64,000 nucleotides of DNA from Aspidiotus rigidus (taxonomy: Eukaryota > Arthropoda > Insecta > Hemiptera > Diaspididae): positions 5,270,001-5,334,000 of the forward strand of contig JAVHKY010000010.1 in NCBI GenBank assembly GCA_035079385.1, given 5' to 3'. Both the position numbers and the translations under genes were made by a program. This document shows, in pieces, positions 23,740 through 34,416 of the stretch. The notes beneath the pieces were generated by a model, which saw only the letters and a list, made by a program, of their open reading frames with translations, had not been told where the DNA came from and made no database searches. Each line of letters begins with the position of its first letter. Position 1 is the first letter of the stretch.

Positions 23740-24060
23740 TAGTTCGTGACTTACTTCTTAACAGTTACGTGATGTACTTCTCCTAACTCAATTATTATAA
23801 TATGGATGTAATACTTACAGGAATTTCGACTTATGAACCCACCACAAATGTGAGACTTCGAAAATTTCGACGATTGGGCCTTAGATGTGGAAGAAACAGC
23901 TCGGAAAAATTTTAGCGGGGGAACGGAACCGAAAAACTCGTGTCGATGTGAATCTAGACCTCTGGACGTATCTGTACGTATGAGAGTATAGAGACTTGAA
24001 AAATTTCGAGTAGTGAATCCCTGGTCTGAGGCAAAATACTCATTTACGATGTACATTCAC
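23740..24060. repeat. Modular repeat cluster 3, degraded
   Basis: Isolated GACTTGAAAAATTTCGA and GACTTCGAAAATTTCGACG units with AGCGGGGGAACGGAACC between them. It is much more decayed than clusters 2 and 4. Confidence 0.5.
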
Positions 24061-24161
24061 CGATTCTTATAAAACAAACAAGTTCCTTCTTTTCATCAAT
24101 AACTCTGTTAATGATAAAAGATTTTTCCAAATTCCCTTTTTCGGTCCTCTCTCAAGATAAT

Positions 24162-25100
24162 ATTTTCTTACGTGAAATTTTAGAAATTTTACTCCTGTCT
24201 TAGAGGAGTGAGGCTGTAACTCGTATACAAGTTCTTTGTTTCCGTCGATCCGCACGCCTTTATTTTCTAACTAAATGTCTCGATCTTACGCAGAGGACAA
24301 GCTGCTCAAAACGTCACCGATAAATTAATTTAGTGCGGGAAGAGCCTCTTTCTTAATATTCATATTCAGAATTAATGTATTTCTTTTTATCTTGGAGAAT
24401 GTAAAATAGTCATTTTGAAACGAAAATATAATCAGGTCTGGATCCAAGTTTACTATATAAGTAGGCAGATGAATAAAAGGTTATCGTTTAGCTAGTACTG
24501 TCTCCCCTAGTCTTTATTGTACTCGTACTAGTCGAATGAGTGCAGAGATCGGAATTTATGCAAGCAAGCTGAAAAAGCCTATAGTGTACCGTGCGGTTTC
24601 TACAACATAGACGCCGCACCCTTTTGTTGGACGTCGCTACGCTCAAACAAAAGGTATCTGTAAAATTCCCGAATTAGGGGTTTCCGTGTGTGACTCATAC
24701 TTGTTCCCTTCTTATCAACGTTGATCCATTGTCTGATCAACTTTTGATCGTCCTGATCGATGAGTCATCGCATACGTAGATATAGACCCCTTTGTTCGTG
24801 TACAAATGATTTTATTTTTCGTATCGTATCACATTTTAAAATTACCAAAATTCAGACTTCAGGAGTGGGATCGTTGAAGAATCAAAAACTTCTACTCTCA
24901 CCAATCTTATGACATATTATAGAACTGAATAGTTGAAGCGTTGACGCGAGTAGCTAACCAATTGCAATCTTCTGGCTATCCACTGACATAAAATTATACG
25001 AGTGCCTTACTCTGTTTATTGTGAGACGATATTCATGTGAAGCTCGAAACACTAACGGCGGAATATTTCCCTGACCCCAACTTGAACTCTAGGAGGTATT
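24162..25100. repeat. Segmental duplication, copy B
   Basis: The direct counterpart of 20211-21110. It carries an extra segment of about 43 bp (24329-24371, starting TTTAGTGCGGGAAG) absent from copy A. No gene was recognised. Confidence 0.88.
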
Positions 25101-25309
25101 CCTCCTGCTTTCAAAAAAGTGGAACCAGGGAGAAATAGGAAATTGCAAAATTGATAAAATACCGACCAAACAATTTTTAAAATTTTTGCTTTTCGTTCCA
25201 TTTTCCAAGAAAAATTTATCGTTCGAAAGACGAAACTTCTGAAATTTTTTTCAAATCTTTTTACTGAAACTTGAAAATTTGCAGTGCACCGTGTGATGTC
25301 GGGTAAAAA

Positions 25310-26200
25310 ATTACCTACCGTAATAAATGGCTTTTGGACTTGGAAAAAAGTTGTATCTTTTGAAGTCGGAATTCTTTACATCGACATTTTTTCAAGTTCC
25401 CCTCCTGTCGTATATTAAGGCTTGAAAGTCGAAATTTATCCACTTCCAGAACCTTAATAAAGGTGGGTTTTTCGCCGGATATCGCGTGGCGAACGGGGTA
25501 CGAAAAATTCCTCGAAAAAATCGCCATAGAACAGGTTCTTGTAAAAAATTACGACTTCTGAGCCATAATACGAGTATATGATGCTAGGAGAGGAACTTGA
25601 AAGAATTCAGACACTTTGAGACTTTAATTCCGAATTCAATTTTTAATCAAAATTTTTTCGGATTATTTCTTTTCGGTTCATCTTCTATGAAAAAATTATC
25701 GCTCGAGAGTCGAAATTTCTAAAAACTTTTTCAAATCTTTTTACTGGGAACTTGAAAGTTTGCTGTGCGCCGTATAATGTTCGCTGAAAACCAACCTATT
25801 TCGATAAAGGACTAGGACTTTCAAAAATTTCCCCAAATCCTTTATTAGAAAGGGTCAGTTTTTGCCGGAAATCACGTAGCGAACGGCGTATCGAAAATTC
25901 TTCGATAAAATCGACATAGAACAGATTCCAGTAAAAATTACGACTTCTGAGCCATAATACGAGATATAACGCTAGGAAGAAGACTTGAAAGAATTTCGAC
26001 TTTCGAACCATAATATACGATGCTGAGAGAGGATCTTAAAACAATTAAGACTCACTGAGACTTTCATTCCGAATTCAATTTTTAGTACCAAGATTCATTT
26101 GACCCATTGAACGCGGTCCCTGCGTTCCTCGTTAAACTTCGTTAAGGAAACCGTCATTTCCTTCTTATGTACGGAGAGTCAAATTCTTTTTTACCATAAA
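25310..26200. repeat. Modular repeat cluster 4
   Basis: Units around TTTTTCGCCGGATATCGCG (25452) and TTTTTGCCGGAAATCACG (25860) lie amid degenerate ACTTGGAAAAA motifs. It closes with TTCCTCGTTAAACTTCGTTA (26134), the terminal module seen again at 54494 and 56139. Confidence 0.65.
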
Positions 26201-26849
26201 GCCCCATTGATGGTCGAAATTATGATAGAAAAGCTGCTTTGTGGATGTATTTTTGGTGAAAATTTTGACCATACCGCCTCGTTGCACGCAAACCCGAGCT
26301 ATCTTTGACCAATTTTCCGGAACTCGTAACAGTCCCTAGCCATGGGATTTGAGAATATTCTGAATTCGGATGCCCTATAGATGGGGAATACGCGTATTGA
26401 AGTATTCCGAACTACGAACCTTCATATTATGTGAGAATTGGAAAAATATCGTCCTCTAACTGAAACCTATGAATGAGGATTGTGACTTGGATAAAATCGT
26501 GCTCTGGATTTTCATAGATGGATGATTTGTAAACTTATTTTATTTTGCAAAGTATTTGGGGAGTGTATATGCAACTTATCGTATACCATGATTATTTGCG
26601 GGGAGTCTTTGTACTTTGGATGTCAACAGGCAAAGATGAATCAAATCTCTTGGTTTCCAGATCTTGATATAGAAAAAAATCGTCATCTTTTAAGCTCTAG
26701 ATCTCAGTAGAAAAAGAAGCTTCGGTTCGTTCCTTCGGAAAAAAAATTAAAGAAATAGAAAAATGAATTTCCATTATCTTACAGTTAAGGGGGAAAATGA
26801 AACCGAGAGAGACCCAGATACTGAGGCGTATGACGACTCAGTATTGTTT

Positions 26850-27260
26850 TTTTGTAGCAAGGAACCCGCTGTTCATTTTGTTGGGGGGTACTTTCAGAAA
26901 ATTTTAGTCCGCGGGTATGAGGGGTCGAAGGTCGATGATGTCACGAGGTTGATGACGTCACGGAGAGGGGTGTCGACTTGGAAAAATTTTGACTCTCGTA
27001 GGAGAAGGACTTAGAATAATCTCGACCTCCAAGCTATGTATGGTAGGAGGGGGACTTGGCAAAATTTCGACCCTCGTACTAGGGACTCAGAAAAATTTCC
27101 ACTGTTGAGCTATATAATGACAGGGGGGGGACTTGGAAAAACGACGGCTTCCGTGAAATTGCAGCGCGTTTGAGTTGTCACATCATCATTTTCGGGACTT
27201 AAACTTCAGACTCCAAGCTTTATATGACAAGAGGAGGACTTGAAAAAATTTTCGGGACAG
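26850..27260. repeat. Modular repeat cluster 5
   Basis: Starts TTTTTTGTAGCAAGGAACCC and TTTTGTTGGGGGGTACTTTC, the same opening as clusters 1 and 2, then GACTTGGAAAAATTTTGACT, GAGGGGGACTTGGCAAAATT and TGACAGGGGGGGGACTTGG. No protein is supported. Confidence 0.8.
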
Positions 27261-28650
27261 TGGGTTGCATCTAGTTTTTCGTGATTACAGACTTTTCATT
27301 TTGTACTTTTTCCCCTCAATCGTGACAAAATTAGTCCACAATGTTTGAATTTCTGATGCAAATAGCACTAAATCTCCATCAGCGTGGACAACGATTCCTT
27401 CGGGATGGCGGAAATTTTTGCCCATGAATTTGGTGCACGCAAAACGTCTTCAAATGTTTTTAGTACAACCCTCACTACAGATTTTGCTGCCATGACGAAT
27501 TTACAGCGCAATTCAAAAGTAAAAAATATTATGATATGATTAGAATATTACGTTTTTCTTCGAAGTACTTAGTCTAGGATAGGTTCCAATCTCTTTTTCA
27601 GTTATTGTTTCAAATGTATTAACAACCCAGCCGTAACAAAATACTCGAATTTTGTGGAAGACTGTGTAAGCCGTGGTGTCTCCCGGGTAATGCTAATTGA
27701 CTCACATTAAGAATAATTTTCGAGTCAGTCAAATTTTTGTAAAGCAAACTTTCTGAAGCAAATTTTCCTGTGTCGGAAATGCTATCTTAAATCCGACAAT
27801 AAGATTTTCAAACCACGACCATCAATTTTTCTTTGTCCCTTTTCCTTCACTCATATATACGGCCTTACGTTTACAGAAGTGGAATTACTCGAGATGACTG
27901 ATGAAAATCTCAGAAGAAATGATATTGTTCGAGTTGAAGTTTGTGGATTTGTCCGAATAAGAATAGCCTCAAGACCTGTTCGTACACGGTTCTTGGACGA
28001 TGTCAAAAGTTTGATGCTGCTAACCGAAAATTGTAAATTCAATGTCATACTAATGAAAATAATTATAATTATTAGATCCAGGATTTCTTGGTCAAATTCT
28101 GAAAAGGCAAGAAACGAATACCAACATGGTCGTTTAGTTGTACTAGGCCTATTCATGTATTCTTAATCGAAATGCATAATTTTTAACAAAAAATAATGCC
28201 AAAGGTTGATACCTTTTTCATTAAGATCGAATGAAATCAGAAATCTCCCTCCATAAGTGCCGTAAAATCCGGCTAATCATTTTTATTTTCGTTATTACAT
28301 TACCTTATGTTGTACAATAGATAAGCATTTAAGAGCGCTCCAAACGCTCCACCCTCTTTTTTTTATCACGGCGCGTTCGCGCTCCGCGCTTCTAGTGGTA
28401 TCCTGGTAAAAGTCCTTTCCTCGTTTACTTCGGTGATTAAAGATTTTCGATCAGTCATTCCTGTTTTCATCGTCTTCGAGTATTCGTACCTTATTTTGTG
28501 AACCGAGTTTAAGCTGTTTTACTTGCGATTTATTATTATTATTATATGATTATATTTCGTGAGCCGAGTAGTAGACTACTTCGAGTTTAACCTGTTTTAC
28601 TTGTGACTTATTATTATATTCGAAAATTATTCGTATTATCGCATTTCGAC
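27261..28650. other. Intergenic, no gene recognised
   Basis: A 95-codon plus frame at 27879-28166 has no recognisable domain. Around 28490-28640 a stretch of about 80 bp is imperfectly repeated (GAGTTTAAGCTGTTTTACTT / GAGTTTAACCTGTTTTACTT). Confidence 0.35.
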
Positions 28651-29348
28651 ATGGCAGATCAATATTTCGACAAATCTGATGATTTTAGTAATTTCGAATT
28701 CGAAAGATTCCCAGGACCTGTTACCTACGAAGATGTGTCTGACATTTCGGAGAGTAAGTACGAATTCTTGTTTTTTTGTCCTCGAAATTTTGAGCTACGA
28801 TTTTTAGAAAGTGAAACAAAATTTGAATTTAGTTCGAAAAATTTCATCTCATTTAAGAGTTTTCGAAGGATACGTGCGAATATCTTTAGTTTTGCCATTG
28901 AAATTCTATAAATGGCTAGGGCTAGTTATTCTTTTTACCGTAATTTTTTCGATATTTTTAATTACGGTGAAATAACAAGAAAAAATTAGGACGACGAGCA
29001 CATTTGTGTACCGTAATCTATAAGACCGTGCAAAAGATTGAATTTGTCACTTCATTTTTAAGAATCACAACTTATTTTGAGTAGCTCATGTTATCAATAC
29101 AAATTTATTCTAGAATATTTCTTTCGAGTGCTATCGCAAAAATCACTCAGCATTTTTTTTAGTACTCATCAGTCGGGTCAAATTAGATGTAAAACTGGAA
29201 ACAAATTTTTTCTCAAATTCGTTGAATATGGTTTTCTTATGAATTGCCCTGAAAATTTTTACTTCTTACAGTGCAGTCGGGCATTCTCCCTCAGGGAGCC
29301 CGACGAAGATCAAACTTTGTTAACTTCAAAGTGAAGCGTGTTCGGTAA
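28651..29348 (+). CDS. Possible small two-exon gene, unrecognised
   Basis: An ATG at 28651 opens 34 codons of acidic sequence (MADQYFDKSDDFSN, then FPGPVTYEDVSDISE) that end exactly at a consensus donor (GAGA then GTAAGT, 28754). An acceptor ACTTCTTACAG at 29271 would join in frame to 25 strongly basic codons (SGILPQGARRRSNFVNFKVK) and a stop at 29348. An alternative acceptor near 29161 gives a different tail. No family is recognised. It could also be the 5' end of a mobile element, because the leader just before the ATG is duplicated. Only the donor and open frame support it. Confidence 0.25.
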
Positions 29349-29597
29349 TTAATCGTTAATCTAAAAACACTCAGAAACGCGGAAAAAGTCCGTCTTTTTA
29401 ATTTTCCCGCGCATAAACCACGACGAAAATTTCTCATTGCATAGTTATCTACGTAAAATTTCGGTGAAAATAGTATATTACGCTATAAGGGACGGAGGAG
29501 AACGATTTCTATACGAGCGCTTTGGCGACCCGAGCCGCGGCGAGGGCCGCCATGCAGCGCGAGTATATCGCTTTCCTCCGTTCACGTGTGGCGTACG

Positions 29598-29926
29598 CTA
29601 TTTTTCGGTTCACACGAATAAAAACGCAAATGCGAGATGATCTATAACTAAAATTTTCACTTTTTTATTAGAGCATCATAACATTGTTGATGGAAACACA
29701 CATAGAATAACGAAATTGTAATTTTCTTACAATTAATGAACACAAGGAAAAATTCGAGTGTTATATTTAAAATTATTAAAAGATCAGATAGACCAAGAAC
29801 ACGCATGCAAAATGCGCGCATGCGCGCAACCTAACTCTTCGAGCCCTAAAGTAAAAAAACGCGTCTTCGCGTCTTACAACGAAGCACCGAAGGAACGCGT
29901 TTTTATTCATGTGAACCGAAAAAAAT
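29598..29926. repeat. Inverted repeat pair (possible MITE)
   Basis: TTTTTCGGTTCACACGAATA at 29600 and its near reverse complement ending at 29926 bracket about 280 bp without coding content. No target duplication was identified. Confidence 0.5.
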
Positions 29927-30109
29927 CTTGGTTCATGTGACTTTTTTCATTAAGCTCGTCCGAACTTTCAGAGGAATGATTTCAGAGGAATTCAACGCGA
30001 GCGACCCTTTTTCTTGGTTTCAGTTACTTAGTCGTGTGGGTTGGGTCCCTAACATTGCTTTTTGGAGGAATAATCTGAAGTTAGCCGAAAAATATATAGA
30101 GGTAAAAGA

Positions 30110-30310
30110 AGTGTTACCACTGCTCTCCTCTTAATTCTGGCCTTGCCGGTGTTCGATGGAAGATGAAACTCACTGAAGGTATGAACTTATTCCAGCAGAA
30201 ATGTAGGTGTGAAATAAAACGATGTTGAAGGAAATACGATGTTGAAGGAAATACGATTCTTTAGGAAATGGAGCAAAAGTAGACCTATCCAAAATTCCGA
30301 TCCCCCAAGT
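30110..30310. repeat. Dispersed repeat, inverted relative to 18.8 kb
   Basis: Reverse-complement counterpart of 18790-18950, recognised from CTTATTCCAGCAGAAA and GTTCGATGGAAGATG blocks. Non-coding. Confidence 0.6.
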
Positions 30311-30474
30311 CTTAGGACGAACCATCACGTACGAGTAAATGAAGAAAGTGCCTGGTGTAAACTTTTATGAAAACCATTTTTTGGATTATTACAAACAATG
30401 AGAAACCAAATTTTTTTCTATACATGTTGAAATAGCGTTTTGATTATTTATTTATTTATTGGTTGATTGATAGG

Positions 30475-30712
30475 TTTATTTATTTATTTATTTATTTAAT
30501 TTATTTTATTTTATTTTATTTTATTTTATTTTATTTTATTTTATTTATTTAATTTTATTTATTTAATTTATTTTATTTTATTTTATTTTATTTATTTTAT
30601 TTATTTTATTTATTTTATTTATTTTATTTATTTTATTTATTTATTTTATTTATTTTATTTATTATATTTTACTTATTTATTTTATTTTATTTTATTTATT
30701 TATTTTAATTTA
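30475..30712. repeat. (TTTA)n/(TTTTA)n microsatellite
   Basis: Almost pure TTTA and TTTTA units over about 240 bp, next to the 3' end of a minus-strand non-LTR relic. Such tails often arise from the 3' repeat of the retroelement, so it may mark that element's terminus. Confidence 0.95.
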
Positions 30713-31098
30713 CGAGCTGCTGGCAGTCTGCCTTCAGGGCTATGAGCTCGGCGAGATTGCATGATTATATTATGCATGAAGGAAGTTGGCTTGTTGCAAA
30801 AAGTTGAATATGTTGGGGATTGAGGGGAAGTCATCTAATAGTGTTTCTGCATAGTTGTGAGGGATGGATAAGTAATTACGGAGTTGGGTCAAGCTGGGGC
30901 AGCAGAAGATGTGTTGAACGGATAGGGGGTGTTCAGATTTGCGATGAGGGTATGACAGAGGCATAAGATGAGAGATGAGATGGGTGTGAGGAGTCTGGTG
31001 TGGTCGATTCTGAGACGGGTGATGACTATTCCTTCTCTGCGTTTTGACAGTTTTGAAGAGTCCCATGGGGTGGGAATATTTTTAATTCGGGCTAGTTT

Positions 31099-33910
31099 AA
31101 TTGAATCGATTCGTTCCTGCAAGTTACGGCCCGACATATTGAGAACGACAGATACCACAATGAGTAAATGAACGAAAACCGACAAATACTACAAAGAGTA
31201 AATGTACGTACCTAGGGAACTTGCGAAAAGCCGCAGAAATAAAACAAACAGAGTACCGCAAGCACTTTCGGCTAAGAAGCCATCAACGGGCGGAGAATAA
31301 AATGCGACTGACAGAGGAACAGTCGACGACAGAAAACAACGGTGAGGTCATGATTGAACTAACGACTCCTCGCGATGTGAGTCATACTCGTAAATTAGTT
31401 CAACCAATCCCTCGTCCGGAATATACCTGTTAAGTACGGTTACGTTATCGCTGTTCAGGTGGCGAATGATTTCGATATTTTCTAACGCCATTCTTTTTAA
31501 ATACGATCTTTCTCCATGGAGGAGGGTCTCTGACCCCTCTCTGAAACTGTGGCCACAGGAAGTGAGTTGGAAAAATTTACTCAGTCTGTTAATGTTGATT
31601 GTTTTAAGTTTGAGGCTGACCTCAAAGAGGGAAAAAACAAAAAGATTTCCTCCCTTTTGGACGTGAGGGCCCAAGCCCTCGGAGATGCCCATGATGAGGT
31701 TGAGTTGGTCTGGGAATTTCACCCCCGTGTTATAAATAACAGTCAGATGGAATTCAGTAGTGATGAGCTGAATCTGTTAGAGAAGGGTTTGAAGTTCAGT
31801 TTACCCCCTCTCGATAATGCCGATGCCCTAGCTAATGTGGTCGCTGATTTAACCGTGAAGATTGGTCCCGGTATCAATACCCAAAAAACCTGCGCTGATT
31901 TAGTCCGAAACAACCCCCTTCCGCGCATAAATAATACTGCAAAAGAGTTGATCACAGGATTGAGGAGGAGGGTGAGGAAGGAGGAGACGGTGCTTACAAA
32001 GGCCGACAAAGGGAATTCTATCGTTGCGATGGATAAGGCCACTTACCACTTTAAGGTGGAACAGGTCCTAAGCCAGTGCGGGGCCACAGAAAACCCCCTT
32101 TTCAATTTCCCTCACTATGTCAAGGAGGTTCGGAATGCCATTAATAAAAGCTCCGTTATCATTACTAAACCCTCAGTGAAAAAACACTTGCTCGAACCTA
32201 ACCCTGTACCTCCTCTGTTGTACGGGTTGCCTAAAGTCCATAAGGCCAATACTCCCATGCGACCTGTTGTATCCTACGTCTCCTCCCCCGCCTACTCGCT
32301 CGCGAAATACCTGGACCGCTGGTTTAAGTTTCATATCGAATACGAGTCTCCTTACTCCGTCAAAAATTCGGTCTCCTTGGCCAAGAAGCTCAAAGACGAA
32401 ATGCTCCCTCCAGGTACTATTTTATGCTCCTTCGATGTGGTCGGTCTGTTTCCGAACATCCCAAAAGCGGCCACTTTCCAATACTTAGGCGACCTTCTTG
32501 TTAAATTTAATACTCCTCATGAGGAGCTACAGGAGTTCTTCGACCTCCTCACCGTTTGCTGGTCTCCTAATTTTTGTAAATTTAATGATAAATATTTTGA
32601 ATTCCCGGAGGAAGTGGGCATTCCCATTGGATCCCCGTTGGGTTCCCTCGTTTCGGAGGTCTTTATGTCGAGATTCGAGGCTGACCTCTTTTCCTCGGGC
32701 CAGTCTTTCTTAAATCATGTTCACTATTGGCACAGATATGTAGATGACGTGCTATGTGCGTGGACAGGTCCCCAAGAACTCCTTGGTGAGTTTCTTAAGT
32801 ATCTAAATGCTCAGTTCCCCTCCATAAAGTTTACTTTGGAGGTAGGTAATTCTACTATCAACTTCCTGGACCTTACCATCTCCGAAAGAGATGAGGCCCA
32901 TGAGTTCGCAATATACAGAAAAGATACTTCGACCGATATTGTTGTCCACGACGCGTCATTCTGCCCTGTCGCCTACAAAATAGCTGCTTTTAATAGTTTC
33001 ATCCATCGACTCACTAACATCCCTTTGAGTCAAGCAGCCTTCCAGAAAGAATTACGTACTATCAAATACTTGGCTCGGGTAAACGAGGTCAACCTGGACA
33101 TTGACATGATGGTCCGTAGGAAAATCACGCGACAATACCTTGACTCTACTACCTCCCTCCCTCGGGAGGGGAGTCGTGAAGGCAGAAAGCGGTGGATTAA
33201 GCTCCCCTTCCTGGGTCACTTTTCGTCGAAATTGAGTCGCGTCCTTCGGCCTTTTGGGTTCCGGCCGGTTTTCTATAATTGTAACACATTAAAAGGCCTG
33301 TTCGTTAGATTGAAAGACCCAACACCACCTTTACAGAGGAGTGGGATTTATAGTATAAGGTGCAACGACTGTGACGGAATTTACATAGGTGAGACCGGTC
33401 GCCAGCTCCAAATAAGAGTGGCTGAGCACTTAAAGGCCTGGAGAAAGGGCAAATTGGGGGAATCGGCCTTCGTGGACCATTTGATCACCTGTGGCCACAG
33501 TTTCAGAGAGGGGTCAGAGACCCTCCTCCATGGAGAAAGATCGTATTTAAAAAGAATGGCGTTAGAAAATATCGAAATCATTCGCCACCTGAACAGCGAT
33601 AACGTAACCGTACTTAACAGGTATATTCCGGACGAGGGATTGGTTGAACTAATTTACGAGTATGACTCACATCGCGAGGAGTCGTTAGTTCAATCATGAC
33701 CTCACCGTTGTTTTCTGTCGTCGACTGTTCCTCTGTCAGTCGCTTTTTATTCTCCGCCCGTTGATGGCTTCTTAGCCGAAAGTGCTTGCGGTACTCTGTT
33801 TGTTTTATTTCTGCGGCTTTTCGCAAGTTCCCTAGGTACGTACATTTACTCTTTGTAGTATTTGTCGGTTTTCGTTCATTTACTCATTGTGGTATCTGTC
33901 GTTCTCAATT
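31099..33910 (+). mobile_element. Penelope-like element (PLE) with inverted 5' arm
   Basis: It is flanked by GGGCTAGTTT on both sides (31089-31098 and 33911-33920), a 10-bp target duplication confirmed by continuity of the interrupted host element. From the left: a 42-bp tail, an arm (31141-31559) that is the reverse complement of the element's own 3' end (33489-33906) with hardly a difference, then the coding body. This head-inverted arrangement is characteristic of Penelope insertions. The near identity of the arms suggests recent activity. Each arm includes the hairpin GATGGCTTCTTAGCCGAAAG. Confidence 0.93.
31549..33699 (+). CDS. PLE polyprotein: reverse transcriptase and GIY-YIG endonuclease
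   Basis: An open frame of about 716 codons without internal stops. It codes for the Penelope reverse transcriptase (copies element RNA) joined to a GIY-YIG nuclease (nicks the target). RT motifs appear in order: LCSFDVVGLFPNIP (motif A, about residue 294), GIPIGSPLGSLVS (motif B, about 357), HRYVDDVLCAW (motif C, about 396) and INFLDLTIS. The nuclease shows GIYSIRCNDC, GIYIGETGR and AEHLKAW (from about residue 599). The frame enters directly from the inverted arm with only a GTG at 31549, and the N-terminal part seen in the 43-kb copy is missing. The copy is therefore 5'-truncated although the enzyme domains look intact. Confidence 0.93.
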   Translation: MATGSELEKFTQSVNVDCFKFEADLKEGKNKKISSLLDVRAQALGDAHDEVELVWEFHPRVINNSQMEFSSDELNLLEKGLKFSLPPLDNADALANVVADLTVKIGPGINTQKTCADLVRNNPLPRINNTAKELITGLRRRVRKEETVLTKADKGNSIVAMDKATYHFKVEQVLSQCGATENPLFNFPHYVKEVRNAINKSSVIITKPSVKKHLLEPNPVPPLLYGLPKVHKANTPMRPVVSYVSSPAYSLAKYLDRWFKFHIEYESPYSVKNSVSLAKKLKDEMLPPGTILCSFDVVGLFPNIPKAATFQYLGDLLVKFNTPHEELQEFFDLLTVCWSPNFCKFNDKYFEFPEEVGIPIGSPLGSLVSEVFMSRFEADLFSSGQSFLNHVHYWHRYVDDVLCAWTGPQELLGEFLKYLNAQFPSIKFTLEVGNSTINFLDLTISERDEAHEFAIYRKDTSTDIVVHDASFCPVAYKIAAFNSFIHRLTNIPLSQAAFQKELRTIKYLARVNEVNLDIDMMVRRKITRQYLDSTTSLPREGSREGRKRWIKLPFLGHFSSKLSRVLRPFGFRPVFYNCNTLKGLFVRLKDPTPPLQRSGIYSIRCNDCDGIYIGETGRQLQIRVAEHLKAWRKGKLGESAFVDHLITCGHSFREGSETLLHGERSYLKRMALENIEIIRHLNSDNVTVLNRYIPDEGLVELIYEYDSHREESLVQS

Positions 33911-34416
33911 GGGCTAGTTTGTTTGAGTATGATTTAAGATCAGACCAATGAGTGAACCATGTTTGAGTGATGAATTTCTTGATATGTTTGGAGAGATCTG
34001 AATGTGAGATGAAGAGTAATGGGATTGGGATGGTGTGAAAGGTGGCAATTAGAGTGTGTATACGACTTATGAGTGGGTGGGAGGAAGTGTGGTTGGATAT
34101 GGGGTCAAGTGATGATAAAGAGTGGAAATGACCAAAAATGGGTTAAGAGGAAGAGGGGAGGGTAGGTTGGTGAGGATATGTTCTAAACAGCTAAATATTG
34201 CTTGTAGTTCAGTGGTGAAGACGGATGCGGTGTTGCGATGTGAGTGGGAGACTGTGATGTTTTAAAAATAATAGAATTGATCCAAATTTCCAAGATTACG
34301 ACTTTTGAGTATACCTCCCCATTAGAGATATTTTTCTTCTGTACTTTGAAATGATAGAAATCATATTGATTTCAAAACATTCTCGTGTTTTTTTAGTGTT
34401 AACGGACGCGCTGGGT

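Larger units (their letters stand above)
30720..34262 (-). pseudogene. Non-LTR retrotransposon relic split by the PLE
   Basis: Minus-strand ORF2 of an I/R1-type non-LTR element, in two pieces. 34262-33911 encodes part of RNase H (NTASVFTTELQAIFSCLEHI) and runs to SNKLA. 31098-30760 resumes with KLARIKNIPTPWDSS, TRLRIDHTRL and the C-terminal tail (PLSVQHIFCCPSLTQLRNYL, NIFNFLQQANF) in a shifted frame. The reading resumes at the same residues on both sides of 31099-33910, which shows where the Penelope-like element landed. Frameshifts and stops mean it is dead. Confidence 0.8.

Noticed and set aside
33760..33800. Canonical hammerhead ribozyme in the PLE arm
   Set aside because: The GAAA and stem are present, but the CUGAUGA strand is not intact at this site and I could not place the cleavage strand; kept only as a hypothesis in the findings.
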